64,000 bases of DNA, taken from contig WVSM01000003.1 in NCBI GenBank assembly GCA_015689645.1, positions 310,001 to 374,000 on the forward strand, given 5' to 3'. Positions 8,301 to 16,558 of the stretch are shown piece after piece (position 1 is the stretch's first letter; each line of letters opens with the position of its first letter). The notes beneath the pieces are model-generated. The model saw nothing but the letters and a program-made list of their open reading frames with translations, did no database searches and was not told the origin of the DNA. The position numbers and the translations under genes are program-made. The DNA comes from Rhodobacterales bacterium HKCCE4037. GTDB lineage: Bacteria > Pseudomonadota > Alphaproteobacteria > Rhodobacterales > Rhodobacteraceae.

Positions 8301-9686
8301 TACAAAGATGCGGTCATCGAGTTCGATTTCCACCGTATCGACAGCTGGGACGGCGAGAGTTTCCAGATTTACGCCAATGGCGACCCGATTTTCACCCAGA
8401 CCTTCGATTACGCGACGAATTCTTCCGGCGGTTCGAACACCGTTACAATTGACGGCGTCACATACAATGTGACGCTGACCTCGCTCGGAGCGCCGGCCCA
8501 GAACGGGTTCAACGCCAACGATACGTGGGGTTTCGACCAGAGCTTCCGTGTCCGGATCGAGGTCGAGGACGCGCCCGACACCCTGGAACTCGGGTTCGGG
8601 TCCACGCTGGACCAGGAACTCAGTGACGAGTCCTACGGCTTCGATAACTTCGTGGTGGTCTCGACCAACGACACGTCGATTGATCCGGTGGCCTTCACCT
8701 CGGCCAGTGCCGACACGATAGACGGCGGCGACGGCGATGATTCCATCATCGGCGGACAGGGACCCGACCAGCTTTCGGGCGGTGCGGGCAACGATACGAT
8801 CGAAGGCGGTGAAGGCGCCGACATCATTCTGGGCGGGGCAGGCCAAGATAGCATCGTCACCGGCGAAGGCGCGGACACTGTCGACGGCGGCGATGACGCG
8901 GACTGGATCTGGGGCAGCGGTGGCGACGTGATCGACGGCGGCGAGGGCGGCGACGACAACGACACGCTCTACCTCGACGATCTGGGTGCGGTCATCACTT
9001 ACGACACGCTGAACCCTGAGAACGGATCGGTCACCTTCAGCGATGGCTCGACCCTGACCTTCTCGAATATCGAAACGGTCATTCCCTGTTTCACGCCCGG
9101 CAGCCGGGTGAAGGTGGAACGCGGAACCTACAAGGTCGAAGATCTGCGCGTCGGCGATTTGATCGAAACCCGTGACAATGGCTTGCAGCCGATCCGCTGG
9201 ATCGGGCGTAAGCGGATCGACCAGCGCGATTTGGCCCGCGCTCCGCATCTGCGACCTATCCGCATCCGCAAGGGTGCCTTGGGCAAGGGCGTGCCAAACC
9301 GCGATATGGAAGTCTCGCCCCAGCACCGGATGCTGATCGAAGGTGTGCAGGCGGAACTGCTGTTCGGAGCCGACCAGGTGCTGGTGCGCGCCAAGCACCT
9401 AGTGCATCTGCCGGGCGTGGAGGTCGTGTCGGATTGCGAGCGCGTGACCTACATCCACCTGATGTGCGAGGCGCACGAGGTAATCTGCGTGGACGATGCG
9501 TGGACCGAAAGCTTCCAGCCCGGCGACATGGTGCAGCACGACGAGGCAATGGAGATCTTCGGTGATCTTCTACAAGAGTTTCCCGAACTTCAGACCACAG
9601 AGGGCCGCGCCAATTACTTCTCTGCCCGGCTGAGCCTCAAAGCCCATGAAGCGGCGCTGATCTCGGAGCAGGCGTTTCAGAACTGA
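5388..9686 (+). CDS. large secreted RTX calcium-binding protein with C-terminal Hint domain
   Basis: 1432 residues, no N-terminal signal peptide, strongly acidic and Gly/Asp-rich. Repeated GGxGxDxxx nonapeptides (near residues 15-45, 250-335, 640-680, 765-810, 890-920, 1110-1190) mark type I-secreted proteins that fold around Ca2+ outside the cell. Between the RTX blocks is a ~190-residue module present twice (about 50-245 and 461-650; both contain WxAQGGNGTN, GGFTQ, NVSFRLxDxDT and a V(L/V)EIAGPV-like strand), and a third, unrelated beta-rich domain at about 925-1100. A Hint_2 domain begins at Cys1234 (CFTPGSRV) with EDLRVGDL, APHLRPIRI and VSPQHRML motifs; such domains can self-cleave at the Cys. 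Role unknown: surface adhesin, matrix protein or exoenzyme scaffold are possible. No type I exporter genes are nearby. Confidence 0.9.
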   Translation: MATINGNSSDNNLTGTGSADSITGFSGDDTITGGSGDDIINGGGGGVGPTPLDLNWTAQGGNGTNIAGGFTQNTGGINVAVSFANDGAGSGASVSTANTYVAGGETYSANSSLLLEGNGGADAWTVELDFSAVSGSGFANEVENVSFRLQDIDTSGWRDIVTVYAYDADDNLIPVVLTPAGADTVSGNTVTAGAGNTAANDPQGSVLIEVAGPVSRIEIIYENGGTAGQLALVSDVQFDAIPSDDDVLYGNAGNDTLIGGEGNDFLDGGTENDILDGGSGDDTLLGGGGADTLAGGDGNDSLAGGGGADVLLGGAGNDTLDGGNGNDTIYANGGDVVFGGEGGTDTGDRLVVENVTEILFDTLNSENGTVVFDDGSTATFTGIEELYVNGGPDGIVAGTAGDDVIDGSYVDENLEMVDNGDGTLGTTGDQDHIQAGTGSDTVYAGEGDDSVVGGPDTVGPGSVENLSWVAQGGNGTNLSGGFTQDTGLANITVSIINDGAMNQSAVTTATQYTAGGGEPFSTTSGLIVGGNGGPDTATILFESDAQLTNVSFRLNDVDTGGWQDVITVNAYDYNGNPVAVTLTAAGDDTISGQTVTGGGVNDSASGFNGSVLVEIAGPVASFEVIYENADTSGQVVYLTDVHFTANEYDNDVIHGDQGDDTLEGGAGDDVLFGDKLAVDPSTIPSGTGGTATSVTFQNDSPYAVELAQIDATGAVVPVITIPAGGDFTAPSTTQTNWVLRDPSTGDILQVYEAPADGSTQVFDSAGADSLDGGSGNDTLSGDFGNDTLVGGTGDDSLSGGGGEDLFQFDDGFGTDTVDGGEDGSDFDTLDFSQMSTGINAVFDGDEQGDAADTGSADSVEFTNIEQVTGTAQNDTIDAGASGADQTLVGGGGADSITGGSGNDTLYGDSGDGSEPNGTLIYEDNFDGGASGWTPATSETGSPYYGTILGRVQGTTDANDIELSRTFDLDNTYKDAVIEFDFHRIDSWDGESFQIYANGDPIFTQTFDYATNSSGGSNTVTIDGVTYNVTLTSLGAPAQNGFNANDTWGFDQSFRVRIEVEDAPDTLELGFGSTLDQELSDESYGFDNFVVVSTNDTSIDPVAFTSASADTIDGGDGDDSIIGGQGPDQLSGGAGNDTIEGGEGADIILGGAGQDSIVTGEGADTVDGGDDADWIWGSGGDVIDGGEGGDDNDTLYLDDLGAVITYDTLNPENGSVTFSDGSTLTFSNIETVIPCFTPGSRVKVERGTYKVEDLRVGDLIETRDNGLQPIRWIGRKRIDQRDLARAPHLRPIRIRKGALGKGVPNRDMEVSPQHRMLIEGVQAELLFGADQVLVRAKHLVHLPGVEVVSDCERVTYIHLMCEAHEVICVDDAWTESFQPGDMVQHDEAMEIFGDLLQEFPELQTTEGRANYFSARLSLKAHEAALISEQAFQN

Positions 9687-9689
9687 AGG

Positions 9690-10520
9690 TCAGGCCCGCC
9701 GGAGCGATACGTCCCGCTTGTTGAGCAGGCTGGGAATCTGGACGCGGGTTTTTTCCACCATCGACAGGTCGATCTCGACCACCTCCAGCTTCGGCGCGCC
9801 GTCTTCCAGGTCGGCGATCACCTTGCCCCACGGATCGACGGCAAGCGAATGGCCATAGGTCTCTCGCCCGTCGGCATGGGTGCCGGACTGCGCGGCCGCA
9901 ATCACGTAGGCGCCCGTCTCGATGGCGCGGGCGCGCAGCAGCACGTGCCAATGGGCGCGGCCTGTGGGAACGGTGAAGGCGGCAGGGCTGAAGATCAGCC
10001 GCGCGCCACCCTCGGCCAGCAGCCGGTGCAGATGCGGAAAACGCATGTCATAGCAGATCGTCAAGCCCATCGGGCCCCAAGGCGTATCGGCGAGGACCGC
10101 CGCGTCACCGGGCGCGAAGGCCTTGCTTTCCTTGAAGGTCGCGCCGGGCACGTCGACGTCGAAAAGATGCACCTTGTTGTAGGTGGCCGCGATTTCGCCG
10201 TCGGGCTTGATCAGCGTGGAATGGTTGAAGAACCGCCCGTCCGGCGCTCGGACAGGGGTCGAACCGGAGTGGAGCCAGATACCGTTGGCGGCAGCGGCCT
10301 CACGGCAGGCGGCAATGAAGGGATCGTCCTCCGCGGCGACGACCTGCGTCTGCGCGACCTTGCGGTTGGCGTTCATCAAACCGGCCACTTCGGGCAGGGC
10401 GAGCATATCGGCCCCCTGCCCTTTCGCCTGCCCGGCCAAGGCGCGCATCGTGTCGATGTTCACCTCGTGGGTGTCGGCGGAGCACATCTGCCCGATGGCG
10501 ATCCGGAGGTTATTTTCCAT
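9690..10520 (-). CDS. carbon-nitrogen hydrolase (nitrilase superfamily, Nit1/omega-amidase-like)
   Basis: 276 residues with the full catalytic set: Glu44 (ALPEVAG), Lys116 (YNKVHLFD) and Cys156 (TICYDMRFP). The sequence style ([12 protein letters not shown], RxxNHSTLIxPDG, [14 protein letters not shown]) is that of the Nit1 branch, which in other organisms repairs deaminated glutathione or hydrolyses omega-amides. It starts inside the end of glpK (11-nt overlap), so it is probably the last gene of the glycerol operon, without an obvious functional link. It ends 3 nt from the convergent RTX gene, leaving no room for a classical terminator between them. Confidence 0.88.
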   Translation of the reverse strand: MENNLRIAIGQMCSADTHEVNIDTMRALAGQAKGQGADMLALPEVAGLMNANRKVAQTQVVAAEDDPFIAACREAAAANGIWLHSGSTPVRAPDGRFFNHSTLIKPDGEIAATYNKVHLFDVDVPGATFKESKAFAPGDAAVLADTPWGPMGLTICYDMRFPHLHRLLAEGGARLIFSPAAFTVPTGRAHWHVLLRARAIETGAYVIAAAQSGTHADGRETYGHSLAVDPWGKVIADLEDGAPKLEVVEIDLSMVEKTRVQIPSLLNKRDVSLRRA

Positions 10521-11982
10521 GGTCGCTCAGCGTCCTTGCGATGGCGTCTTTCCAGCCTGCGTAACGCGCGGCACGCGTGTCTTCGTCCATCTGCGGCTCG
10601 AAGGTGCGGTCGACCGCCCAACGGGCCGCGAAGGCGTCCTGATCCGGATAGATGCCCGCCCGGTTGCCCGCGATCCATGCCGCCCCGAGCGCCGTCGTCT
10701 CGAGCACCTCGGGCCGGTCCACCGGCGCGCCGAGGATGTCCGACAGGAACTGCATCGTCCAATCCGACGCCGTCATGCCGCCATCGACCCGCACGGTGCC
10801 GGTGTCACCGGGATAATCGGCGGCCATGGCTTCCAGCAGGTCGCGGGTCTGGAAGCCGACACTTTCCAGCGCCGCGCGGGCGAACTCGGCGGGGCCGGAA
10901 TTGCGGGTCAGCCCGAAGATCGCGCCGCGTGCATCAGGATCCCAGTAGGGCGCGCCCAGGCCGGTGAAGGCAGGCACCATGTAGAGGGTCTGTGAGGTGT
11001 CGGCCTTTTCCGCGAGCGGCGCGCTGTCCCCCGCGCTTTCGATGATCTTCAGCCCGTCGCGCAGCCATTGCACCACCGCGCCTGCGATGAAAATGGAGCC
11101 TTCCAGCGCGTAGGTCGGCTTGCCGTCGAACTGATAGGCGATGGTCCCGAGCAAGCGGTTTTCGGAGGTCACCAGCGTGTCACCCGTGTTCAGCAGCGCG
11201 AAGCACCCGGTGCCGTAGGTGGATTTCAACATCCCCGGTTCGAAACAGGCCTGCCCCACGGTTGCGGCCTGCTGATCGCCCGCCACGCCCAGGATCGGGA
11301 TCGCATCGCCGAACAGCGTCGTCTCGCCGAAATCGGCCCCGCAATCCAGAACCTCGGGCAGGATCTCCGCAGGAATGTTGAGCATTGCGAGGATATCGTC
11401 GTCCCAGCGCCCTTCGCGAATGTTGAAAAGCAGGGTGCGGGCGGCGTTGGTGGCATCGGTCACGTGCCTCTCGCCGCTGGTCAACCGCCAGATCAGGAAG
11501 CTGTCGACGGTGCCGAACGCCAGCTTTCCGGCCTCCGCCCGCTCGCGCACGCCGTCAACGTTGTCGAGCAACCAAGCCAGCTTGGTGCCGCTGAAATAGG
11601 GATCGAGCAAAAGCCCGGTCTTCTCCTGCACCATCGCCTCGTGGCCATCACCCTTCAGCTTCGCACACATCTCGGCGGTGCGGCGGTCCTGCCAGACAAT
11701 GGCATTGTGCACCGCCTCGCCGGTCTCTCGATCCCAAAGGACAACGGTTTCGCGCTGGTTGGTGATGCCGATGGCCGCAACCGGGCCGCCCTCATCCAGC
11801 GCGCCCTTGCAGGTTTCCACGACGCTGTCCCAGATCTCTTCCGCATCATGCTCGACCCAGCCTGACGCCGGATAATACTGCGTGAACTCCTTCTGAGACG
11901 TGGCGACAGGGCGTAAATCGCTGTCGAAGACAATGGCTCTGGACGACGTCGTGCCCTGGTCGATAGCGAGAACTTGGGTCAT
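10510..11982 (-). CDS. glpK: glycerol kinase
   Basis: 490 residues, standard length. Phosphorylates glycerol to sn-glycerol 3-phosphate with ATP. It opens with [15 protein letters not shown] (phosphate-1 motif of FGGY kinases) and contains [30 protein letters not shown] and the C-terminal [11 protein letters not shown] motif. AGGAC stands 8 nt before the ATG. It lies downstream of glpD with a DUF805 gene between them and is followed by an overlapping nitrilase gene. No glycerol facilitator or ABC glycerol transporter is in this window. Confidence 0.97.
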   Translation of the reverse strand: MTQVLAIDQGTTSSRAIVFDSDLRPVATSQKEFTQYYPASGWVEHDAEEIWDSVVETCKGALDEGGPVAAIGITNQRETVVLWDRETGEAVHNAIVWQDRRTAEMCAKLKGDGHEAMVQEKTGLLLDPYFSGTKLAWLLDNVDGVRERAEAGKLAFGTVDSFLIWRLTSGERHVTDATNAARTLLFNIREGRWDDDILAMLNIPAEILPEVLDCGADFGETTLFGDAIPILGVAGDQQAATVGQACFEPGMLKSTYGTGCFALLNTGDTLVTSENRLLGTIAYQFDGKPTYALEGSIFIAGAVVQWLRDGLKIIESAGDSAPLAEKADTSQTLYMVPAFTGLGAPYWDPDARGAIFGLTRNSGPAEFARAALESVGFQTRDLLEAMAADYPGDTGTVRVDGGMTASDWTMQFLSDILGAPVDRPEVLETTALGAAWIAGNRAGIYPDQDAFAARWAVDRTFEPQMDEDTRAARYAGWKDAIARTLSDHGK

Positions 11983-11991
11983 GAAAACGTC

Positions 11992-12765
11992 CTATCCGTA
12001 GCGGTTCGGGCCAAGCGTGCCCTTGGTCACGTAGAAGATGAAGAGGGTGATGGCATACCCGAGAATGACCAGAAACGAGAGGCCAAATAGGGCGAAGAAC
12101 GCCTCCGGCGGCTCGCCGTCGAACGTTCCGCTCGCCTCCTGAGAGACGACAAAACCGAAGAGGGCACCGTAGAACAGCACCATCGCGATCATGCCACCGC
12201 CGAGCCACCAACCGGTGCGGTCGATATCGTGCAGTCGTCGCCATGACGCGGCGATTTGAGGGATCAAGAGGCCAAAGGTGGTGATCAGCGTGAAGACCGG
12301 GATGAAGATCGGCCCACCTGTCGAGGCCAGTCCGGCGATGATCGCGAAATCGAGGATTTGGGCCACGAACATCACGACATAGCAGAACAGGTAGAAGAAC
12401 CAGAATTCCGAGCGGCTGGCCCGCCCCGAAAACGTTGCGTATTTCGAGAGGCAGACCTTGGCGGCCTCGATGAATTCGCGGGACGGGGCGCCTACGTAGA
12501 GGCCGTCGCGGCCGATCTGCTCATCCTCATTGCCATGTTGGTCCGGACGAGCCATGACCTTCGGCACACCTTCGGGGACCGGTGGCGGCGCCGGGGTCAC
12601 GAAGGCCTGTGCGAAATGCCGGTCGGCGCGCTCCCAGCCGTCGAGCCCGTCGCGCCAGACAAGGGTGTCGCGCGTGATATGGCCAGTCCCGATCAGGCGC
12701 TCGATCTCGGAGGCCTCTACAGGCCCGAGCCGCTCGTCGCCATCCGCGTGATACCAGCTTGCCAT
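11992..12765 (-). CDS. GYF_2 plus DUF805 membrane protein
   Basis: 257 residues. The N-terminal ~60 residues (WYHADGDERLGPVEASEIERL...TLVWRDGLDGW) are a GYF_2 domain, a small fold seen on bacterial membrane proteins. From about residue 95 (SKYATFSGRASRSEFWFF) begins a DUF805 domain with four predicted membrane helices and the conserved RRLHDI motif between helices. Function is unknown for the family. It sits between glpD and glpK (9 nt before glpK) with a good GGAGGA ribosome-binding site, so it is probably co-transcribed with glycerol genes. Confidence 0.88.
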   Translation of the reverse strand: MASWYHADGDERLGPVEASEIERLIGTGHITRDTLVWRDGLDGWERADRHFAQAFVTPAPPPVPEGVPKVMARPDQHGNEDEQIGRDGLYVGAPSREFIEAAKVCLSKYATFSGRASRSEFWFFYLFCYVVMFVAQILDFAIIAGLASTGGPIFIPVFTLITTFGLLIPQIAASWRRLHDIDRTGWWLGGGMIAMVLFYGALFGFVVSQEASGTFDGEPPEAFFALFGLSFLVILGYAITLFIFYVTKGTLGPNRYG

Positions 12766-12836
12766 CAGTAAGACGTCCTCCGCGCCGCCGTGACCTGCAA
12801 TGATCGTGGATTTGCAATTGAGGTCAAGGCGGGCCC

Positions 12837-14408
12837 TCAGGGCTTGGTTTCGGCGATGAATTCATCCAGCTCCGCGATCTGCTCCGCGCTCAGGTGCAGA
12901 CCCAGCTTCGAACGGCGCCAGACCACATCCTCTGCGCGGCGGGCGAATTCGTGCCGCATCAACCAGCGCACTTCGGCCTCGGTCAGGGTGGCGCCGAAAT
13001 CGCGGCCCAGATCCTCGGCAGTGGTCGCTTCGCCAAGAAGCTCCTTCGCCTGCGTTCCATAGGCGCGGACCAGCCGTCGCGCCCAATGGTCTGTCAGGAA
13101 CGGGTAAGAAACCATCAGCGCGCCGATCAGGGGTTTGACCCCGTCGACCGGGAAATCGCCGCCGGGCAGCGCCACGCCCGCCGTCCATTTGCCCTTCGCC
13201 TTGGGGAAGAACCGAGCGATCTTGGCGAAGGCATCCTCGGCCAGCACGCGGTAGGTCGTGATCTTGCCCCCGAAGACGCTGAGCATAGGCGCGCCATTCG
13301 CATCGAGCGACAACACATAGTCCCGCGTTGCCGCCGTGGCCGATTTTGCACCGTCATCGTAAAGCGGCCGGACGCCGGAATATGTCCAGACGACATCCTC
13401 GGCGGTCAGCCTTTCCTTGAAATATTCGTTCGCGAAATTGAGCAGGTAGTCGCGTTCAGCCGGCGTGCATTCGGCAGCGCGCGGGTCACCGTGGTGTTCG
13501 GCGTCAGTGGTGCCGATCAGGGTGAAGTCGGTCTCGTACGGGATCGCGAAGATGATGCGGCCGTCGCTGCCCTGGAAGAAATAGCATTTCTCATGGTCGA
13601 AAAGCTTGCGCGTCACGATGTGAGACCCGCGGACAAGCCGAACCCCTTCAGACGAGTTCTGCCGCGCCACGTTGCGCACCACGTCGGCCACCCACGGGCC
13701 GCCCGCGTTGACCAGAACCCTGGCGTGGACAGTGCCCGCCCCTTCACCGTCGAGTTCGATGCGCCAGAGGTCGCCGTCACGCTCGGCACTCAGGACCTTG
13801 GTGCGCACCATGATCTTCGCGCCGCGTTCTGCCGCATCGCGGGCGTTCAGTGCGACAAGCCGCGCATCCTCGACCCAGCAATCGGAATATTCGTAGGCCT
13901 TGGTGAAACGGTCCTGCAGCGGCGCACCTTCGGCCGTGTTTTCCAGCGACAGGCTGTCCGTGCCGGGCAGGATTTTCCGCCCGCCGAGATTGTCGTAAAG
14001 GAAAAGCCCCAGCCGGATCAGCCAGTTTGGCCGTCGCCCCTTCATCCACGGCATCACGGTCGACAGGATCTGCGAGGTCGGCGTGGAATTGTCGAACCGC
14101 ATGTCCTTCGACAGCGGCAGAACAAAGCGCATCGGCCACGAGATGTGCGGCATGGCGCGCAAAAGCGTCTCACGCTCTTTCAACGCATGGCGGACCAGCT
14201 TGAACTCGAAATACTCAAGGTAACGCAGGCCGCCATGGAACAACTTGGTCGACGCGCTGGAGGTCGCGCCCGCGAGATCCCCCATTTCTGCAAGCGCCAC
14301 GTTGAGCCCGCGTCCCTGCGCATCCCGCGCGATGCCGGTGCCGTTCACGCCGCCGCCGATCACGAACAGGTCGTAGGGATCTTCCATGGTTCCGCGCTCG
14401 GGAGTCAT
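12837..14408 (-). CDS. glpD: FAD-dependent glycerol-3-phosphate dehydrogenase
   Basis: 523 residues as read from the ATG at 14408; an in-frame ATG at 14387 (MEDPYDLF) is equally plausible and gives 516. Oxidises glycerol 3-phosphate to dihydroxyacetone phosphate at the inner membrane, passing electrons to quinone. The FAD Rossmann motif VIGGGVNGTGIARDAQGRG is at residues 15-33, followed by the conserved SSASTKLFHGGLRYLE. The C-terminal DAO_C domain is present. It is the first gene of the glp cluster, and a phased TTCGTT repeat lies just upstream. Confidence 0.96.
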   Translation of the reverse strand: MTPERGTMEDPYDLFVIGGGVNGTGIARDAQGRGLNVALAEMGDLAGATSSASTKLFHGGLRYLEYFEFKLVRHALKERETLLRAMPHISWPMRFVLPLSKDMRFDNSTPTSQILSTVMPWMKGRRPNWLIRLGLFLYDNLGGRKILPGTDSLSLENTAEGAPLQDRFTKAYEYSDCWVEDARLVALNARDAAERGAKIMVRTKVLSAERDGDLWRIELDGEGAGTVHARVLVNAGGPWVADVVRNVARQNSSEGVRLVRGSHIVTRKLFDHEKCYFFQGSDGRIIFAIPYETDFTLIGTTDAEHHGDPRAAECTPAERDYLLNFANEYFKERLTAEDVVWTYSGVRPLYDDGAKSATAATRDYVLSLDANGAPMLSVFGGKITTYRVLAEDAFAKIARFFPKAKGKWTAGVALPGGDFPVDGVKPLIGALMVSYPFLTDHWARRLVRAYGTQAKELLGEATTAEDLGRDFGATLTEAEVRWLMRHEFARRAEDVVWRRSKLGLHLSAEQIAELDEFIAETKP

Positions 14409-14430
14409 GGCCGCGTGCTTTCAGTTTGCG

Positions 14431-14470
14431 TTCGTTTCGTCAAGTTTCATTTTCGTTTCTGTTCGTTATT
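14431..14470. promoter_or_regulatory. phased TTCGTT repeats upstream of glpD, candidate GlpR (DeoR-family) operator
   Basis: TTCGTTTC occurs at 14431-14438 and 14452-14459 and TTCGTT again at 14462-14467, spaced 21 and 10 nt, on one face of the helix. The array lies immediately upstream of glpD and runs into the tesA stop codon. DeoR-type GlpR repressors recognise TTCG-containing repeats, so this is a plausible glp operator. No glpR gene is in the window. Confidence 0.45.
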
Positions 14471-15122
14471 CGGCCCGAGCCGCGGCAATCAGCGCTTCGA
14501 CCTGCGGGCCGAGCGCCTCGACGATCAATGTAACGCCATTTGCGCTGGGGTGAATGCCGTCGGGTTGCATAAATTGCGACAGGGCGGTCGGGTCCGCTTC
14601 GACCATGTCCGTGAAACCCGCAAAGAAATCCGGTGCGTAGAGGGTGCCGTATTCCTCCGCGAGATCGGGATACATGGCATTGAACGCCTGTTGAAAGTCC
14701 GGGCCGTAATTGCCCGGCGCGTTCAGACCCACCAGCAGAACCTCGACCCCCGCGGCGTCGGCCGCGGCCAGGATTCCGGCGAGGTTTGCGCGGCTGCTCT
14801 CCGGCGGGAGGCCGCGCAGCAGGTCGTTGCCGCCGAGGGCCACGATCATCGCATCGACATCGTCGCTCAGCGTCCAGTCCACGCGGGCCAGCCCGCCGGC
14901 TGTGGTGTCTCCCGAAACGCCCGCGTTGATGATCTGCACATCGTAACCTCGCGCTTCGAGCCACGCATCGAGCTGAGGAACAAAGCCGTCCTCCGGCAAA
15001 AGGCCGTAACCTTGCGTCAGGCTATCGCCGAGCGCTGCGATCACGACCTCCTCCGCCATCACCGGCAGGGCAAGCGCACCAAGCGCGGCAAGCCCGAGAA
15101 GCGATCGCTTGCTTCCCTGCAT
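14466..15122 (-). CDS. tesA: periplasmic SGNH esterase/lysophospholipase (TesA-like)
   Basis: 218 residues. A signal peptide (MQGSKRSLLGLAALGALALP...) is followed by the GDSL block ALGDSLTQGYG with nucleophile Ser34, the NAGVSGDTTAGG block, GGNDLLRG, and DGIHPSANG with the catalytic Asp/His. The family includes E. coli TesA (acyl-CoA thioesterase I / protease I / lysophospholipase L1), acting in the periplasm. The open frame continues upstream, but the ATG at 15122 gives the signal peptide. It is divergent from an ABC exporter ATPase gene 46 nt away, the same neighbourhood as E. coli tesA-ybbA-ybbP. Confidence 0.9.
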   Translation of the reverse strand: MQGSKRSLLGLAALGALALPVMAEEVVIAALGDSLTQGYGLLPEDGFVPQLDAWLEARGYDVQIINAGVSGDTTAGGLARVDWTLSDDVDAMIVALGGNDLLRGLPPESSRANLAGILAAADAAGVEVLLVGLNAPGNYGPDFQQAFNAMYPDLAEEYGTLYAPDFFAGFTDMVEADPTALSQFMQPDGIHPSANGVTLIVEALGPQVEALIAAARAE

Positions 15123-15168
15123 CGTGGCCCCATATGCCTCTAAAGCCAGACGACGAAAGCCCTTTCCC

Positions 15169-15858
15169 ATGGACCCGATCCTGTCGCTGAAAGATGCCCG
15201 CCTCACGCTGGACGGAAACGCGGGCCGGGTCGATATCCTGCATGGTATCTCGCTCGATGTCGCGCGTGGGGAAACACTGGCGCTGACGGGGCCGTCCGGG
15301 TCTGGCAAAAGCTCTCTCCTCATGCTGATGGGCGGGTTGGAGCAGGCCACCGGCGGGTCCGTCACGGCACTCGGCCATGATCTGACCGCGATGACCGAGG
15401 ATCAACTGGCCCGGTTTCGCAGGGAACATATGGGGGTGGTTTTCCAGAGCTTCCACCTGATCCCGACAATGACGGCGCTGGAAAACGTCGCCACGCCGCT
15501 GGAGCTGTCCGGTCAGGCCGATGCGTTCGACCGCGCCGAGGCCGAGCTTCGGGCCGTGGGCCTCGGCCACCGGTTGAGCCATTACCCGGCGCAAATGTCG
15601 GGTGGCGAGCAACAGCGTGTCGCGCTGGCCCGCGCGGTGGCGCCACGGCCCGATATCCTGCTCGCCGATGAGCCGACCGGCAACCTCGACGGGGCGACCG
15701 GCGCGCAGATCATGGAGCTTCTGATGGCGCTGCGCAAAAGCCACGGCGCGACGCTGATCCTCGTCACCCATGCGCAAGACCTTGCCGCAAAATGCGACCG
15801 CGAACTGCGCCTGCGCGACGGACGGATCGATCCGGTGTTAAAAGATGCGGCAGAATGA
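15169..15858 (+). CDS. ABC exporter ATPase (YbbA/LolD/MacB type)
   Basis: 229 residues, one ATP-binding cassette: Walker A GPSGSGKSS, Q-loop at VVFQSFHLIP, signature MSGGEQQRV, Walker B ILLADEPTGNLD and the H-loop LVTHAQD. The ADEPTGNLD form is typical of the MacB/LolD/FtsE group that works with FtsX-like permeases on substrates at the outer face of the inner membrane rather than by classical transport. The start at 15169 (MDPILSLKDARL) is chosen by homology; the frame is open 60 nt further upstream. Its stop overlaps the next start (ATGA). Confidence 0.93.
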   Translation: MDPILSLKDARLTLDGNAGRVDILHGISLDVARGETLALTGPSGSGKSSLLMLMGGLEQATGGSVTALGHDLTAMTEDQLARFRREHMGVVFQSFHLIPTMTALENVATPLELSGQADAFDRAEAELRAVGLGHRLSHYPAQMSGGEQQRVALARAVAPRPDILLADEPTGNLDGATGAQIMELLMALRKSHGATLILVTHAQDLAAKCDRELRLRDGRIDPVLKDAAE

Positions 15859-16211
15859 TGCGCCGCTGGAAATATCACGGTCTCGGGACGCTTGTGCTGG
15901 ATGGTCAGGGCGTGTGCCTCGACCAGCCCACGCAGGGCGACCCGCAGGGGATCGTCGCTTTCGTCGAGCGTGGGGCCGAGGCGCAGGGGCGCCTGTCCAG
16001 CGGCGCGGGCGCGATCCGCTACCTCAAGCATGGCTGGCTGCGCAATGTTCTGGACCGGCCGCACCCGATGGCACGGCAGGCGTTGCTGGAAGGCGCCGAC
16101 GTGGGCGTCTACATCCACCAATGGGAGAACGACCCGCTGGCGGCCGCCGAAACGACGCAACGCCTGATCGCCGTCGATCAGCCGCCCTGGAACATGGGCA
16201 TCCGCAGGTGA
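15855..16211 (+). CDS. small protein of unknown function within the YbbA/YbbP-type operon
   Basis: 118 residues (MMRRWKYHGLGTLVLDG...). Not recognised. No signal peptide or membrane helix; predicted cytoplasmic and mixed alpha/beta, with a Trp/His-rich C-terminus (VGVYIHQWENDPLAAAETT). Codon usage looks like the neighbours and the frame is clean. Its ATG overlaps the ATPase stop (ATGA, 15855-15858) and its own stop overlaps the next start (GTGA, 16208-16211), so it is translationally coupled on both sides and very likely real. Context suggests an accessory of the ABC complex or a linked enzyme. Confidence 0.75.
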   Translation: MMRRWKYHGLGTLVLDGQGVCLDQPTQGDPQGIVAFVERGAEAQGRLSSGAGAIRYLKHGWLRNVLDRPHPMARQALLEGADVGVYIHQWENDPLAAAETTQRLIAVDQPPWNMGIRR

Positions 16212-16558
16212 GATCGTCCCTTCTGGACCCGGATCTTTATCCCTTGATCGGGCAGGTCATCCGCCTTGAGACCCGGGCGCTTGCCATCTCGCCGCCCGCG
16301 CCAAAGTCCCATGGCATCCTGTTGCTGGTCGAACGACTGGCCAACCCGAAGTCGTCGCTTGCCATGGGCGGCGGCGAGGTTCGAATGGCCTTGAACGGCG
16401 CCTTGGTGGGTTTGTTGAACCGGTCGCATTCCGAACTGCATGCCGCGCTGGATCGGGGCGCGGTCATCGACGCGCGGTTTCGCGCCATCCCCGACCCGAT
16501 GGAGGCGGCCTTCACCTGCCACGAGATCGTCACCCGCCTGGGGCCTGCATGGGCATGA
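16208..16558 (+). CDS. second small protein of unknown function between ABC ATPase and permease
   Basis: 116 residues from a GTG start that overlaps the previous stop (GTGA). Not recognised. No signal peptide; mostly helical with alternating charged and hydrophobic stretches (LIGQVIRLETRALAI, then LLLVERLANPKSSLAMGGGE). Its TGA overlaps the permease ATG at 16555. Coupled start and stop, compositional match and absence of a better frame support it as a gene. It may act with the preceding unknown gene; nothing in the sequence shows a catalytic motif. Confidence 0.7.
   Translation: MRSSLLDPDLYPLIGQVIRLETRALAISPPAPKSHGILLLVERLANPKSSLAMGGGEVRMALNGALVGLLNRSHSELHAALDRGAVIDARFRAIPDPMEAAFTCHEIVTRLGPAWA

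Noticed and set aside
5388-9686. Tandem repeats in the RTX gene as a CRISPR-like array
   Set aside because: Repeats are in frame, imperfect and encode Ca-binding nonapeptides; no spacers.
12894-15143. 749-codon plus-strand open frame across glpD and tesA
   Set aside because: Spans two clear minus-strand genes and their spacer; high-GC antisense artefact.
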